Shown here piece after piece: positions 1 to 7,480 of a stretch of 13,813 nucleotides of DNA. How positions within the stretch are numbered: the stretch's first letter is position 1; every line of letters starts with the position of its first letter. The stretch covers positions 1 to 13,813 of the forward strand of contig JAJBVQ010000085.1 of assembly GCA_020859745.1 (NCBI GenBank), read 5' to 3'. The stretch comes from Rikenellaceae bacterium. GTDB lineage: Bacteria; Bacteroidota; Bacteroidia; Bacteroidales; Rikenellaceae. The translations under genes were made by a program, and so were the position numbers. The notes below the pieces were generated by a model that was not told the DNA's origin, made no database searches, and saw only the letters and a program-made list of their open reading frames with translations.

Positions 1-1
1 C

Positions 2-1396
2 CGGAAGGGATGCCCTGCCAACTGGGCCGCCGCGCGGCTGCCGGGATCCGGCAAACTTTGGGGCTTGCAGGACTGTGCCGAAACGCTGCACGAATTCGCC
101 AGCGAGGAGATCAACGCGGAATACCTGCCGCAGATCAACGCAGGGGCGACGGCGGCGATGGATCTGACCGAGCCGGACGCAGGGTCGGATTTGCAGGCAG
201 TGATGCTCAAGGCTACACCGAATCCGGACAAACCGGGGGAATGGTTGCTGAACGGCGTGAAACGGTTTATTACCAACGGCGACGGCGATATTTCACTGGT
301 ATTGGCCCGGTCTGAGGAGGGGACAACCGATGCGCGCGGGCTTTCGCTGTTCGTGTACGATAAAAAACACATGGCAGTCAAGGTGCGGCGTATCGAACAC
401 AAGCTGGGGATCATCGGCTCGCCGACCTGCGAACTGGTCTTTACCAATGCACCGGCCAAACTGGTCGGAGACAGGAAGATGGGGCTTATCAAGTATGTGA
501 TGGCCTTGATGAACTCGGCACGACTGGGGATCGGGGCGCAGTCGGTCGGGATTATGGAGGCGGCGTACCGCGAGGCGCTGAAATATGCCAACGAGCGGGA
601 ACAATTCGGTAAACCGATCATTCAGTTCCCGGCGGTTTACGAGTTGCTGACCAATATGAAGGCACGTTTGCAGGCGAGCCGGGCTTTGCTGTACGAAACG
701 GCGCGTTTCGTGGACGTTTACAAGAACTATTTCCACATCGAAAAGGAGCGCAAACTCGAAAAAGAGGAGCGCGACGAGATGAAAAAGTATCAGAAACTGG
801 CGGATGCCTACACCCCGTTGCTGAAACTTTTCTCGTCGGAATACAGCAACAGCGTAGCCTACGATTCGTTGCAGATCCACGGGGGATCGGGCTTTATGAA
901 AGACTACGCCATCGAGCGTATCTACCGCGATGCGCGTATCACCACTATTTACGAAGGGACTTCGCAGTTGCAGGTGGTTGCGGCGATACGGGGGGTGACG
1001 ACCGGTGTGTTGCTGGGGCAAATGCAGGGGTACGAGGCCGTTAAGCCGGTGCCGGAGCTGGATACGCAGTACCGCACGCTGGTGACGATGCGCGAACAGT
1101 ACGAAGCGGCGGTAAAAGCCGTGCAGGAAGCCTCGGCGAAGGAGGGGAACGATGCCGACCTGCTCGATTTCCATGCCCGGCGGCTGGTGGAGATGGGAGG
1201 CTATATTGTTATGGGGCATCTTCTGCTCCAGCAGGCCAGCCATCCGGAAGTAGGGGAGGAGTACCGCATTTCGGCCATCGCCTTCATCAAGGAAGGGCAG
1301 GCGAAGTGCAACGCCCACCTGAGCTACATCAACGAGTTCGACCCGGACAGCCTGGGGTATTTCAAAATGGTGCTGGAAGAAAAGGTCGAAGCATAA
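2..1396 (+). CDS. Acyl-CoA dehydrogenase, 3' part (5' end outside window)
   Basis: FAD-dependent enzyme that makes the alpha-beta double bond in acyl-CoA thioesters and passes electrons to electron-transfer flavoprotein. The first family signature (LTEPDAGSDL) is encoded at about 164-193. The second (Q-x2-GGSGF-x2-D-x4-R-x3-D) starts at 872. The motif IYEGTSQLQ at 947-973 carries the expected catalytic glutamate (codon 953-955). A charged, lysine/glutamate-rich insert at about 730-800 and a C-terminal helical extension after about 1030 make it longer than the short-chain enzymes; I recall such long forms from Bacteroidota. The codon at 65 is TTG, not ATG, and the frame stays open to the window edge, so the true start lies upstream. 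Residues before LWGLQDC (codons 2-55) do not look like the usual family sequence, so a frame disturbance near the edge is possible. Substrate chain length cannot be read from sequence. Confidence 0.93.
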   Translation, partial: RKGCPANWAAARLPGSGKLWGLQDCAETLHEFASEEINAEYLPQINAGATAAMDLTEPDAGSDLQAVMLKATPNPDKPGEWLLNGVKRFITNGDGDISLVLARSEEGTTDARGLSLFVYDKKHMAVKVRRIEHKLGIIGSPTCELVFTNAPAKLVGDRKMGLIKYVMALMNSARLGIGAQSVGIMEAAYREALKYANEREQFGKPIIQFPAVYELLTNMKARLQASRALLYETARFVDVYKNYFHIEKERKLEKEERDEMKKYQKLADAYTPLLKLFSSEYSNSVAYDSLQIHGGSGFMKDYAIERIYRDARITTIYEGTSQLQVVAAIRGVTTGVLLGQMQGYEAVKPVPELDTQYRTLVTMREQYEAAVKAVQEASAKEGNDADLLDFHARRLVEMGGYIVMGHLLLQQASHPEVGEEYRISAIAFIKEGQAKCNAHLSYINEFDPDSLGYFKMVLEEKVEA

Positions 1397-1419
1397 ATTG
1401 TACGATACAATGAATGTAA

Positions 1420-1457
1420 AGAGGCCGGTGGAATTTTTCCACCGGCCTCTCTTTTTT
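1420..1457 (+). terminator. Rho-independent terminator between convergent genes
   Basis: A 12-bp GC-rich stem pairs 1420-1431 with 1439-1450. Two further A-T pairs can close the loop to three bases. Six T residues follow at 1452-1457. It lies 23 bases after the acyl-CoA dehydrogenase stop and 13 bases before the stop of the convergent peroxiredoxin gene. It should end transcription of the former. Read on the minus strand only a short TTT follows the stem, so its effect on the peroxiredoxin transcript is probably weaker but possible. Confidence 0.9.
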
Positions 1458-1470
1458 AGCGGGGAGTGAT

Positions 1471-2064
1471 TTACTTGATCCCTTTGTCGCCTTTGTGCCA
1501 ATCGATCGGGCAGGCTTCACCATACTCTTCGAAATGCTGCAAAGCGTCGATCATCCTCAGGGTCTCCTCCGTGCTGCGGCTCAACGGCAGATCATTGACC
1601 ACCTGGTGCCGCACGACGCCCTCCTTGTCGATCAGGAAACTGCCCCGGTAAGCCATCGCAGGCCCCTGGAATGTTACTTCCCCGTTCTCGTTATAAAGAT
1701 AATCCCCTGCCAGAACGTCGTAATTCTGCATGATCGTCTTGGCCGGATCGGCCAACAGCGGATATTTCACTCCTTCGATACCCCCCTGGTTCACCGGGAT
1801 GGAGAGCCATTTCTGGTGCACGAAATGCGAGTCGCCCGAACAGCCCACAACGGCCACGTTCCGTTTGTCGAACTCCGCCATCAACTCCTGAAAAGCGAGT
1901 ATCTCGGTCGGGCAAACCGCCGAGAAATCGGCCGGATAAAAGAAGAAAAGGACATATTTCTTACCCAGATATTGCTCCAGCGAAAATTCCTGAACGATCT
2001 CGCCGCCGTTCACCACCGCCGTAGCTTTGAATACAGGGGCTTTTTGCCCCACCAGTACTGACAT
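1471..2064 (-). CDS. Typical 2-Cys peroxiredoxin (AhpC/Prx1 type)
   Basis: Thiol peroxidase of 197 residues that reduces hydrogen peroxide and organic peroxides in the cytoplasm. The active-site motif PADFSAVCPTE (residues 44-54) gives the peroxidatic Cys51 with Ser48 in the family's Thr/Ser position. Arg140 (YRGSF) is the expected active-site arginine. Cys185 in EACPIDW near the C-terminus is the resolving cysteine, which supports the typical 2-Cys class. The segment GGIEG (94-98) aligns with the GGLG loop of Prx1-type enzymes but lacks the last glycine. No AhpF-like reductase is next to it, so its electron donor (thioredoxin or a distant AhpF) is not shown. It follows the outer-membrane protein gene by 59 bases on the same strand and may have its own promoter, although I found no TAnnTTTG match there. 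The ATG at 2062-2064 gives the family's normal N-terminus. Confidence 0.95.
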   Translation of the reverse strand: MSVLVGQKAPVFKATAVVNGGEIVQEFSLEQYLGKKYVLFFFYPADFSAVCPTEILAFQELMAEFDKRNVAVVGCSGDSHFVHQKWLSIPVNQGGIEGVKYPLLADPAKTIMQNYDVLAGDYLYNENGEVTFQGPAMAYRGSFLIDKEGVVRHQVVNDLPLSRSTEETLRMIDALQHFEEYGEACPIDWHKGDKGIK

Positions 2065-2123
2065 AGTCTGTAATTTTTATAGGTTTGTAATACCCCTAAG
2101 ACGTGCATAAACTATGCCATAGA

Positions 2124-4016
2124 TCAGCGATAGGGGACGATCTGGGGCTGGCCCGGTGCGAAAGCGGTTTCCTGGAAATCCTGCTCGTTCGAGATGGAGA
2201 AATAGCTGTATCCCACCTCCGGCGGCCGGTTGAAAGCATAGCCCAGACGGATCTGTATATTGTTGAATATCAGCCGCTCGTTTTTGAGGCGGACACCTGC
2301 GCCGATCGCTCCAGTAAAGCGGTTCCGGAACAGGTTATTGTTGTAACCCATCCAGCCGACATCGCCGAACATGAAAAAAGCGAACCGGAAATGGTAGAGG
2401 AACAGGGGGGTGAACAGCACGGGTTCGGAACTCATCGTCAGCCGGTTATAGCCCGACAACCAGGAGTTGGTTTCCAATCCCCGGATACCCAGCCCCTGAC
2501 GTTTTTCGTACCGCAGCGCCTCGCGCTCGCCTTCCAGCCGGTTGAAACCCATGGTCGCCGACAGGACGCCGAACTGCCGAATATAACTTGTCCGCACGCG
2601 CAGCAAAGGCGTGAAGTATTTGATATGGCTGCTGATGACCGACTGCTGCAACTTGTGGTCGGAGGTAAAGAACGAGCCGAGGGCCGCCCCGGCCTCGAGG
2701 TAATGATCCCCGACCAGATTCCCCCAATACCCCCGCATGCCGAGGTAATCCCTCCGCCCGAGTTTTTCCTCCCATTCCCGGCCCGCCACCAACTCCACGC
2801 GGAACCCGTAGGGAATGTCCTCGGTACGGTCGTATCCGTAGATCATGTTGCCCTGGAAATAATTCCGCCGGGCAAAACCGAGGCTGAATAGGAAAAGATC
2901 GCTGTTGTGGTAATACGGGTTCAGACTCTCAGTGATCGGCGGACGGTTGCTGTACTGCTCTTTGCCCAACGAGGCCGCTATGTAGACGCTGGTCCCGTTA
3001 TGCCAGTTCAGACACCAGGATTTCCCGATCCAACCGTCCACTTTGAAACGGTTGATGTAATAAGAGGTATCGGTCAGGATCAACTCTTCCCGCTTGTAGG
3101 CCCGTCCCGCGTTGAAGCCGAATGCCCAGTCGGAGGGCAGGATAAAAGGGCGATCCACCGTAAATTGCCCGATGTTGCTATTGGCCCCGACGCCCATTTT
3201 GACCGTCACGTCGGTAAATGAACCGAGCAGGTTGCGGGCCGTGTAATTGATCTCCGTTCCGATATTTTTGAGCCCTTTCTCGCTGGTGAAGATCAGTTTC
3301 AGTTCATCCCCTGTCCCCAGGAAATTCCGGTCGAATACTGAAAGGTTGTTCTCGACGCTCCCCAGCCGCCCGTCGGCGCTGATCGACCAGTTGTCGCGCG
3401 CGAAGATATTGACCGTCACGCCCGTCGAATCGTGCGGATCGGGCATAATCACGAAATAGGCGGTCGAGAGGTTCGGCAAGCTGCGGAGCAGCTCCTCGTT
3501 GATCCCCATGACATACGGATTGATCGTGTCGCCCGCTTTGAAAAGCAGGTTCTGGACCAACTGTTTCTGTTTGGTACGGATGTGGATTTTGTCGATCAAC
3601 CGCTGCACCCAGCCGACTTTTTCCGCAGGGTCGCGCGGCGAGAAGACATTGGCCTGCGTGATATGGATCGCTGTGATATGCTTGCCCGAATAGGTCTCGA
3701 AATAGTTCCGGTTGCGCTTGAAATCGAGCATCGGCGGCCCCTCGTCGCTGGAATTGCGGCTTTTGATCAGGGAACGGAACAGGAACCGGGTCAGCGGGTT
3801 TTTATATTGCCGGTGGCGGAGCGTGTCGTAAAAAGCGTCTGCCTTTTCGGTCTGCTCCCGGTAATTGATCGGCACCACGGCCGTGTCGCTGTGCATCTGT
3901 TCGTCGTAATTGACCGGTAACGACGGCTCGGCCGCAGGCGGGGGCGCCTGGCCGTAGGCGAACGAAGCGATGCTAAAGCATAAAAGTAGTAGGGCGATAT
4001 GTCCGCATCTACACAT
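2124..4016 (-). CDS. Omp85/BamA-like outer-membrane beta-barrel protein with POTRA-like domain
   Basis: About 630 residues. The ATG at 4014-4016 is preferred because it starts directly with a signal peptide (MCRCGHIALLLLCFSIASFAYG, cleavage near SFA-YG-Q). An in-frame ATG at 4073 would put 19 residues ahead of it and lie deeper inside the upstream gene. After a proline-rich linker, residues about 112-211 look like one POTRA domain (KHITAIHI..., LLFKAGDTINP..., LRSLPNLSTAYFVIM). The rest is rich in alternating aromatic/polar strands, as in a 16-strand barrel. GLGIRG near residues 508-513 resembles the conserved (V/I)RG loop motif of Omp85 proteins. A single POTRA-like domain and moderate length argue against it being the main BamA. 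A surface-antigen/TamA-like or lipid-related paralogue is more likely. Its start overlaps the stop of the unknown gene upstream by 8 bases (ATGTGTAG), suggesting translational coupling. Confidence 0.82.
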   Translation of the reverse strand: MCRCGHIALLLLCFSIASFAYGQAPPPAAEPSLPVNYDEQMHSDTAVVPINYREQTEKADAFYDTLRHRQYKNPLTRFLFRSLIKSRNSSDEGPPMLDFKRNRNYFETYSGKHITAIHITQANVFSPRDPAEKVGWVQRLIDKIHIRTKQKQLVQNLLFKAGDTINPYVMGINEELLRSLPNLSTAYFVIMPDPHDSTGVTVNIFARDNWSISADGRLGSVENNLSVFDRNFLGTGDELKLIFTSEKGLKNIGTEINYTARNLLGSFTDVTVKMGVGANSNIGQFTVDRPFILPSDWAFGFNAGRAYKREELILTDTSYYINRFKVDGWIGKSWCLNWHNGTSVYIAASLGKEQYSNRPPITESLNPYYHNSDLFLFSLGFARRNYFQGNMIYGYDRTEDIPYGFRVELVAGREWEEKLGRRDYLGMRGYWGNLVGDHYLEAGAALGSFFTSDHKLQQSVISSHIKYFTPLLRVRTSYIRQFGVLSATMGFNRLEGEREALRYEKRQGLGIRGLETNSWLSGYNRLTMSSEPVLFTPLFLYHFRFAFFMFGDVGWMGYNNNLFRNRFTGAIGAGVRLKNERLIFNNIQIRLGYAFNRPPEVGYSYFSISNEQDFQETAFAPGQPQIVPYR

Positions 4017-4716
4017 CGTCTGACCGGAACTGATACCCCAGCCGTTTGCCTGTTTGCAATTTCGAGTTTTCAATCTTGGTATTCATCTGGTCCACCGTCA
4101 CCAGCTTGACCGCATCGTACGGGGGCACCAACAGATCGAAATCCAAAGTGTATGCCATAGTGTTCTCGATGATCTCGGTCAGCGCCTGCGGCGTAATGGC
4201 GCCTTGCCCGAAATTGTCGTGCCGGTAGGTCACCTGGCGTTTCCCCTCGACCATGTACTGGAAATCCCGATTGATGAATATCCGCGCCACCAGGTACCCT
4301 TCGTCCGCCGACCGGTTGTATTTGAACGAGTCGGCCAGGAAGTTGTATATGTTGATCACCCCGCAGTAGGCATTCTGCTTGTCCTGCTTCACATAGGAGT
4401 TCTGCCAGATGATATTTTCGCGCTCGAACTGGAAAACGTTGGTGTGCATGCTGAAGATCAGGATGTCCCCCGCCAGCTGCAACTGCGCTTCGAATTTTCC
4501 CCGGTCGCGGTACTCCAGTTTGACCCGCTTATCGGTAACCCCCTCCAGCTGTTCGTTCACCTCCACCGCATACTCCTGCAAAATCTCCTTGAGCTGCCCG
4601 AAAACCTGCTGCGTGTTGTCGAAAATATGTTGCAGCAAAGCCGATTTCGTTTTCAAAGTCTTGATGATCTGCTCCCGCTTGCCGCCTTCGGCCGCCGGTA
4701 TATTGTTGTCGTCCAT
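4009..4716 (-). CDS. Conserved-looking cytoplasmic protein of unknown function
   Basis: 235 residues, not recognised as any named family. The start at ATG 4714-4716 (MDDNNIPAAEGG) is chosen because the upstream in-frame extension to 4899 runs through the 3' end of kdsA in another frame and reads as arginine/cysteine-rich noise. The chosen start leaves a 25-base gap after the kdsA stop. No signal peptide or membrane segment is seen. The N-terminal 60 residues are charged and helical, possibly a short coiled coil. The remainder looks mixed alpha/beta (FEAQLQLAGDILIFSMHTNVF, YLVARIFINRDFQYMVEGKR). The stop TAG overlaps the start of the Omp85-like gene, so the two are very likely co-translated. 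Together with kdsA just upstream, this suggests an envelope-linked role, which is inference only. Confidence 0.85.
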   Translation of the reverse strand: MDDNNIPAAEGGKREQIIKTLKTKSALLQHIFDNTQQVFGQLKEILQEYAVEVNEQLEGVTDKRVKLEYRDRGKFEAQLQLAGDILIFSMHTNVFQFERENIIWQNSYVKQDKQNAYCGVINIYNFLADSFKYNRSADEGYLVARIFINRDFQYMVEGKRQVTYRHDNFGQGAITPQALTEIIENTMAYTLDFDLLVPPYDAVKLVTVDQMNTKIENSKLQTGKRLGYQFRSDDV

Positions 4717-4741
4717 ATCGAAGTTTACCTGATTCCCAAAA

Positions 4742-5605
4742 TTAAAATGACTGTATAGTCTTCCGCAGCGCAACCAGCCGCTCCAGCATTCCCTCCATCC
4801 GGTCGAGCGGCAGCATATTGGCCCCGTCCGACAAAGCGCATGCCGGATTCGGATGCGTCTCGACGAACAACCCGTCGACTCCCACCGCAATCGCCGCACG
4901 CGCGATTGTCTCGATCATCTCCGGATGTCCCCCCGTCACGCCGCTGCTCTGGTTCGGCTGCTGCAACGAGTGGGTGATGTCCATCACCACCGGAAATCCC
5001 GTCTTTTGCATCACCGGGATCCCCCGATAATCGACGATCAGGTCGTAATAGCCGAACATGGTTCCCCGGTCGGTCAGCATCACGTTCCGGTTACCGCACT
5101 CCGTAATCTTCTCCGCCGCGAACGCCATCGATTCCGGCGCCAGGAATTGCCCCTTTTTGATATTGACCCACTTGCCCGTCTCGGCCGCCGCCGTCAGCAG
5201 GTCGGTTTGCCGGCAAAGGAAAGCCGGTATCTGGAGCACGTCTACATATTCCGCCGCCATTGCCGCCTCGTCCGGATTGTGGATGTCCGTCACCACCGGC
5301 ACGCCGAACTCACGGCGCACTTTCGCCAGCAGGTTCAGGGCGTTGATGTCCCCGATCCCGGTAAAGGAGTCGGCCCGGCTCCGGTTCGCCTTGCGGTACG
5401 AAGCCTTGAAAATATAGGGAATGCCCAACCGGGAGGTGATTTCGACCAATTTTTCCGCCGTGCCCATCACGATCTCTTCGCTCTCCACCACGCACGGCCC
5501 CGCCATCAGGAAGAAAGGCCCCTTATTATTGTCATCGGTGAATCCGGGAATCTCGACACGTATATCTTTGTTTTTAGCCCCCGTGTGGCTGCATTTCATC
5601 GTCAT
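4742..5605 (-). CDS. kdsA: 3-deoxy-8-phosphooctulonate (KDO-8-P) synthase
   Basis: Condenses phosphoenolpyruvate with arabinose 5-phosphate to KDO-8-phosphate, for the inner core of lipopolysaccharide. Family motifs are all present in order: LMAGPCVVES, FKASYRKANRSR (PEP-binding lysine/arginine region), VVTDIHNPDEAA, LQIPAFLCRQTDLL, VNIKKGQFLAPE, the segment GNRNVMLTDRGTMFGYYD, PVVMDITHSLQQPN, and VETHPNPACALSDGANMLPL. The Cys in AGPC (codon 5492-5494) is the residue that marks metal-dependent enzymes such as that of Aquifex aeolicus. Metal-independent enzymes such as E. coli KdsA have Asn there. The start is uncertain. ATG at 5603-5605 is used here, with ATG 5597-5599 and 5633-5635 as alternatives, and the longest frame begins at a TTG at 5656. 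All give a longer N-terminal tail before the barrel than I expect for this family. It follows rarA by 54 bases on the same strand. Confidence 0.95.
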   Translation of the reverse strand: MTMKCSHTGAKNKDIRVEIPGFTDDNNKGPFFLMAGPCVVESEEIVMGTAEKLVEITSRLGIPYIFKASYRKANRSRADSFTGIGDINALNLLAKVRREFGVPVVTDIHNPDEAAMAAEYVDVLQIPAFLCRQTDLLTAAAETGKWVNIKKGQFLAPESMAFAAEKITECGNRNVMLTDRGTMFGYYDLIVDYRGIPVMQKTGFPVVMDITHSLQQPNQSSGVTGGHPEMIETIARAAIAVGVDGLFVETHPNPACALSDGANMLPLDRMEGMLERLVALRKTIQSF

Positions 5606-5659
5606 AAAATCGCTTTTTCCTGTAAATCTAATCATTTTCCCGAAAACCCCAAGCAAGGC

Positions 5660-6934
5660 TCAGTATTTCCCCTGCCAAAGCTCGTCCATGCGGGCCTTCA
5701 GTTTCTCTTCCGCGGCATTCTGTGCCGGCTTCCAAAAACGCTTTCCGGACAAGCCCTCCGGCATAAACTCCAAGTCTGCAAAATGGCCAGGAAAATCGTG
5801 CGCATATTTATAACCCGTTCCGTACCCCGCCTTTTCCATCAACGGGGTAGGGGCGTTGCGCAGGTGCAGCGGCACCGGCCGGTATCCCTCCTTTTCGACC
5901 TGCGCCATAGCTTTGTTGATCGCCATATAGGCCGAATTGCTTTTCGGCGAAGTCGCCAGGTAGATCGTCGTCTGCGCCAGCGTGATCCGGGCCTCCGGCA
6001 TTCCGATATTGTGCACCGTGTTGAAACAAGCCTCCGCCAGGAGCAAGGCATTCGGATTGGCCAGCCCGATATCCTCGGAAGCCAGGATACAAAGCCGCCG
6101 GGCAATGAACCGCGGCTCCTCGCCGCCCGACAACATGCGCGCCAGATAGTAGATCGCCGCATTCGGATCGCTGCCCCGTACGCTTTTGATAAACGCCGAG
6201 ATCACGTCGTAATGCTCCTCGCCGTTTTTGTCGTACCGCGCGATATTCTGCTGCAAGGAAGCGCGCACCGTCTCGTCGCTGATAACGACCTGCTCCCCGC
6301 CCGCAGTCCCGCAGATCATGTCGAGGATATTCAACAGCTTGCGGGCATCGCCGCCGCTGAAACTTAGCAACGCGCCGGTCTCTTCCACCCGGATGTCCAG
6401 CTCTTTGAGCTGCGCGTCTTCGGTGATAGCCCGGTCGAGCAGTTTCAGCAAGTCCTCCTCGGCCAGCGGCTTGAGGATATAGACCTGGCAGCGCGACAGC
6501 AAAGGACGGATGATCTCGAACGAAGGATTTTCGGTGGTCGCCCCGATCAGCGTCACCACCCCCTGCTCGACAGCCCCCAGCAGCGAGTCCTGCTGCGCCT
6601 TGTTGAACCGGTGGATTTCGTCGATAAAGAGCACCGGAGGCGCCGAATCGAAAAAGCGGCTCGAACGGGCCTTTTCCAGCACCTCGCGCACTTCTTTAAC
6701 TCCCGCGTTTATTGCGCTTAATGTGAAGAATTTACGTTCCAGAGCCCGCGCCATGATCTGCGCCAGCGTGGTCTTGCCCACACCCGGAGGCCCCCACAGG
6801 ATGAACGACGAAAGATTGCGCGACGATACGAATTTCCGCAATACGCCGTCCGGCCCCACCAGATGGGTCTGCCCGATATATTGGTCCAGCGTCGTGGGAC
6901 GCATCCGCTCCGCCAAGGGTATGTTGCTCATCAT
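5660..6934 (-). CDS. rarA: Replication-associated recombination protein A (RarA/MgsA/WRNIP1 AAA+ ATPase)
   Basis: AAA+ ATPase of 424 residues that acts at stalled replication forks and shares ancestry with clamp loaders. Walker A is GPPGVGKT (48-55) and Walker B is LFIDEIHRF (102-110). Sensor 1 is ATTENP (132-137), the likely arginine finger is Arg148 in LLSRCQ, and sensor 2 is GDARKLLN (195-202). The C-terminal half holds the MgsA tetramerisation region with the family hallmark YLARMLSGGEEPRF followed by ASEDIGLANPNAL. Length is normal for the family. ATG 6932-6934 is immediately followed by a second ATG, so either may start translation. It is the first gene of the minus-strand cluster, and a TAnnTTTG promoter element sits only five bases upstream of the start. 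Confidence 0.97.
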   Translation of the reverse strand: MMSNIPLAERMRPTTLDQYIGQTHLVGPDGVLRKFVSSRNLSSFILWGPPGVGKTTLAQIMARALERKFFTLSAINAGVKEVREVLEKARSSRFFDSAPPVLFIDEIHRFNKAQQDSLLGAVEQGVVTLIGATTENPSFEIIRPLLSRCQVYILKPLAEEDLLKLLDRAITEDAQLKELDIRVEETGALLSFSGGDARKLLNILDMICGTAGGEQVVISDETVRASLQQNIARYDKNGEEHYDVISAFIKSVRGSDPNAAIYYLARMLSGGEEPRFIARRLCILASEDIGLANPNALLLAEACFNTVHNIGMPEARITLAQTTIYLATSPKSNSAYMAINKAMAQVEKEGYRPVPLHLRNAPTPLMEKAGYGTGYKYAHDFPGHFADLEFMPEGLSGKRFWKPAQNAAEEKLKARMDELWQGKY

Positions 6935-6939
6935 ATATA

Positions 6940-6947
6940 CAAAGATA
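6940..6947 (-). promoter_or_regulatory. Candidate Bacteroidota -7 promoter element for rarA
   Basis: TATCTTTG on the minus strand matches the Bacteroides -7 consensus TAnnTTTG exactly. It ends five bases before the rarA ATG, so if used the mRNA would be nearly leaderless. I see no TTTG at the -33 spacing. The match is short, so this is a candidate only. Confidence 0.4.
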
Positions 6948-6966
6948 GTCTTTTCTTAAATTATTA

Positions 6967-6974
6967 TAACTTTG
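6967..6974 (+). promoter_or_regulatory. Candidate Bacteroidota -7 promoter element for the phosphoesterase operon
   Basis: TAACTTTG on the plus strand matches TAnnTTTG exactly, in an AT-rich 60-base divergent gap, 20 bases before the ATG at 6995. No clear TTTG is present at the -33 position. It would drive the phosphoesterase-amidase-VOC run of genes. Confidence 0.45.
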
Positions 6975-6994
6975 ATGCACATTAGCCATCTACT

Positions 6995-7477
6995 ATGACA
7001 AAAATAGGTCTGATTTCTGACACACACGGCACGTTCGATGACAAAATAAGGCACTTCCTCGATCCCGTCTCCCAAATCTGGCACGCGGGCGACATCGGTT
7101 CCCTGGAACTGGCCGACGAGATCGACGCATTCCGCCCGCTCACGGCGGTTTACGGCAATATCGACGACCACCGGGTACGGACGGTCTATCCGAAATTCAA
7201 ACACATCATTTGCGAGGAGCTGAGCGTGGTGATGACCCATATCGGCGGCTATCCCGGGCGGTATGAGCCGGAGGCCCGCATGTGGATCGAAAAGGTGCAT
7301 CCCGGCCTGTTCATCAGCGGCCACTCGCATATTCTCAAAGTCATTAACGACAAGAAATACAATCTATTGCATATGAATCCGGGAGCGGCCGGTTACGGCT
7401 ACCAGGGTGTCCGGACGGCGCTTCGTTTCACCGTGGACGGCGACCGGATCACCGAATTGGAGGTAGGGGAGTTTTAA
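6995..7477 (+). CDS. YfcE/MJ0936-family metallophosphoesterase
   Basis: Calcineurin-like phosphodiesterase of 160 residues, probably cytoplasmic and dimetal-dependent. Metal-ligand motifs in order: SDTHG (Asp9, His11), HAGDIGS (Asp33), YGNIDD (Asn55), MTHIGG (His82) and SGHSH (His110, His112). This is the complete short-form set, and the length is normal for the YfcE/VPS29-like group. The natural substrate of most members is unknown. No signal peptide is seen. Its stop TAA is three bases before the ATG of the secreted amidase gene, so the two are probably co-transcribed, with no obvious biochemical link. It is transcribed divergently from rarA. Confidence 0.94.
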   Translation: MTKIGLISDTHGTFDDKIRHFLDPVSQIWHAGDIGSLELADEIDAFRPLTAVYGNIDDHRVRTVYPKFKHIICEELSVVMTHIGGYPGRYEPEARMWIEKVHPGLFISGHSHILKVINDKKYNLLHMNPGAAGYGYQGVRTALRFTVDGDRITELEVGEF

Positions 7478-7480
7478 GTG

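Noticed and set aside
293..1501. 402-codon open frame on the minus strand opposite the acyl-CoA dehydrogenase gene
   Set aside because: It overlaps a gene with strong family motifs. The product is arginine/histidine/leucine-rich without domains, as expected for antisense frames in GC-rich coding DNA.
2105..2117. Small inverted repeat (GCATA-aac-TATGC) between the barrel gene and the peroxiredoxin gene
   Set aside because: Only five pairs with AT content and no T tract on the minus strand. It is too weak to call a terminator or operator.
4717..4899. N-terminal extension of the unknown gene into kdsA
   Set aside because: The residues are out-of-frame kdsA sequence rich in Arg and Cys. The ATG at 4716 starts a normal-looking protein just after the kdsA stop.
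5606..5656. TTG start for kdsA three bases after the rarA stop
   Set aside because: TTG is unlikely with three ATG codons downstream, and the added residues (LGVFGK...) do not resemble the family.
4853..6367. 504-codon open frame on the plus strand opposite kdsA and rarA
   Set aside because: It spans two well-supported genes and their junction, and its composition (Arg, His, Gln, Val) is typical of an antisense shadow frame.
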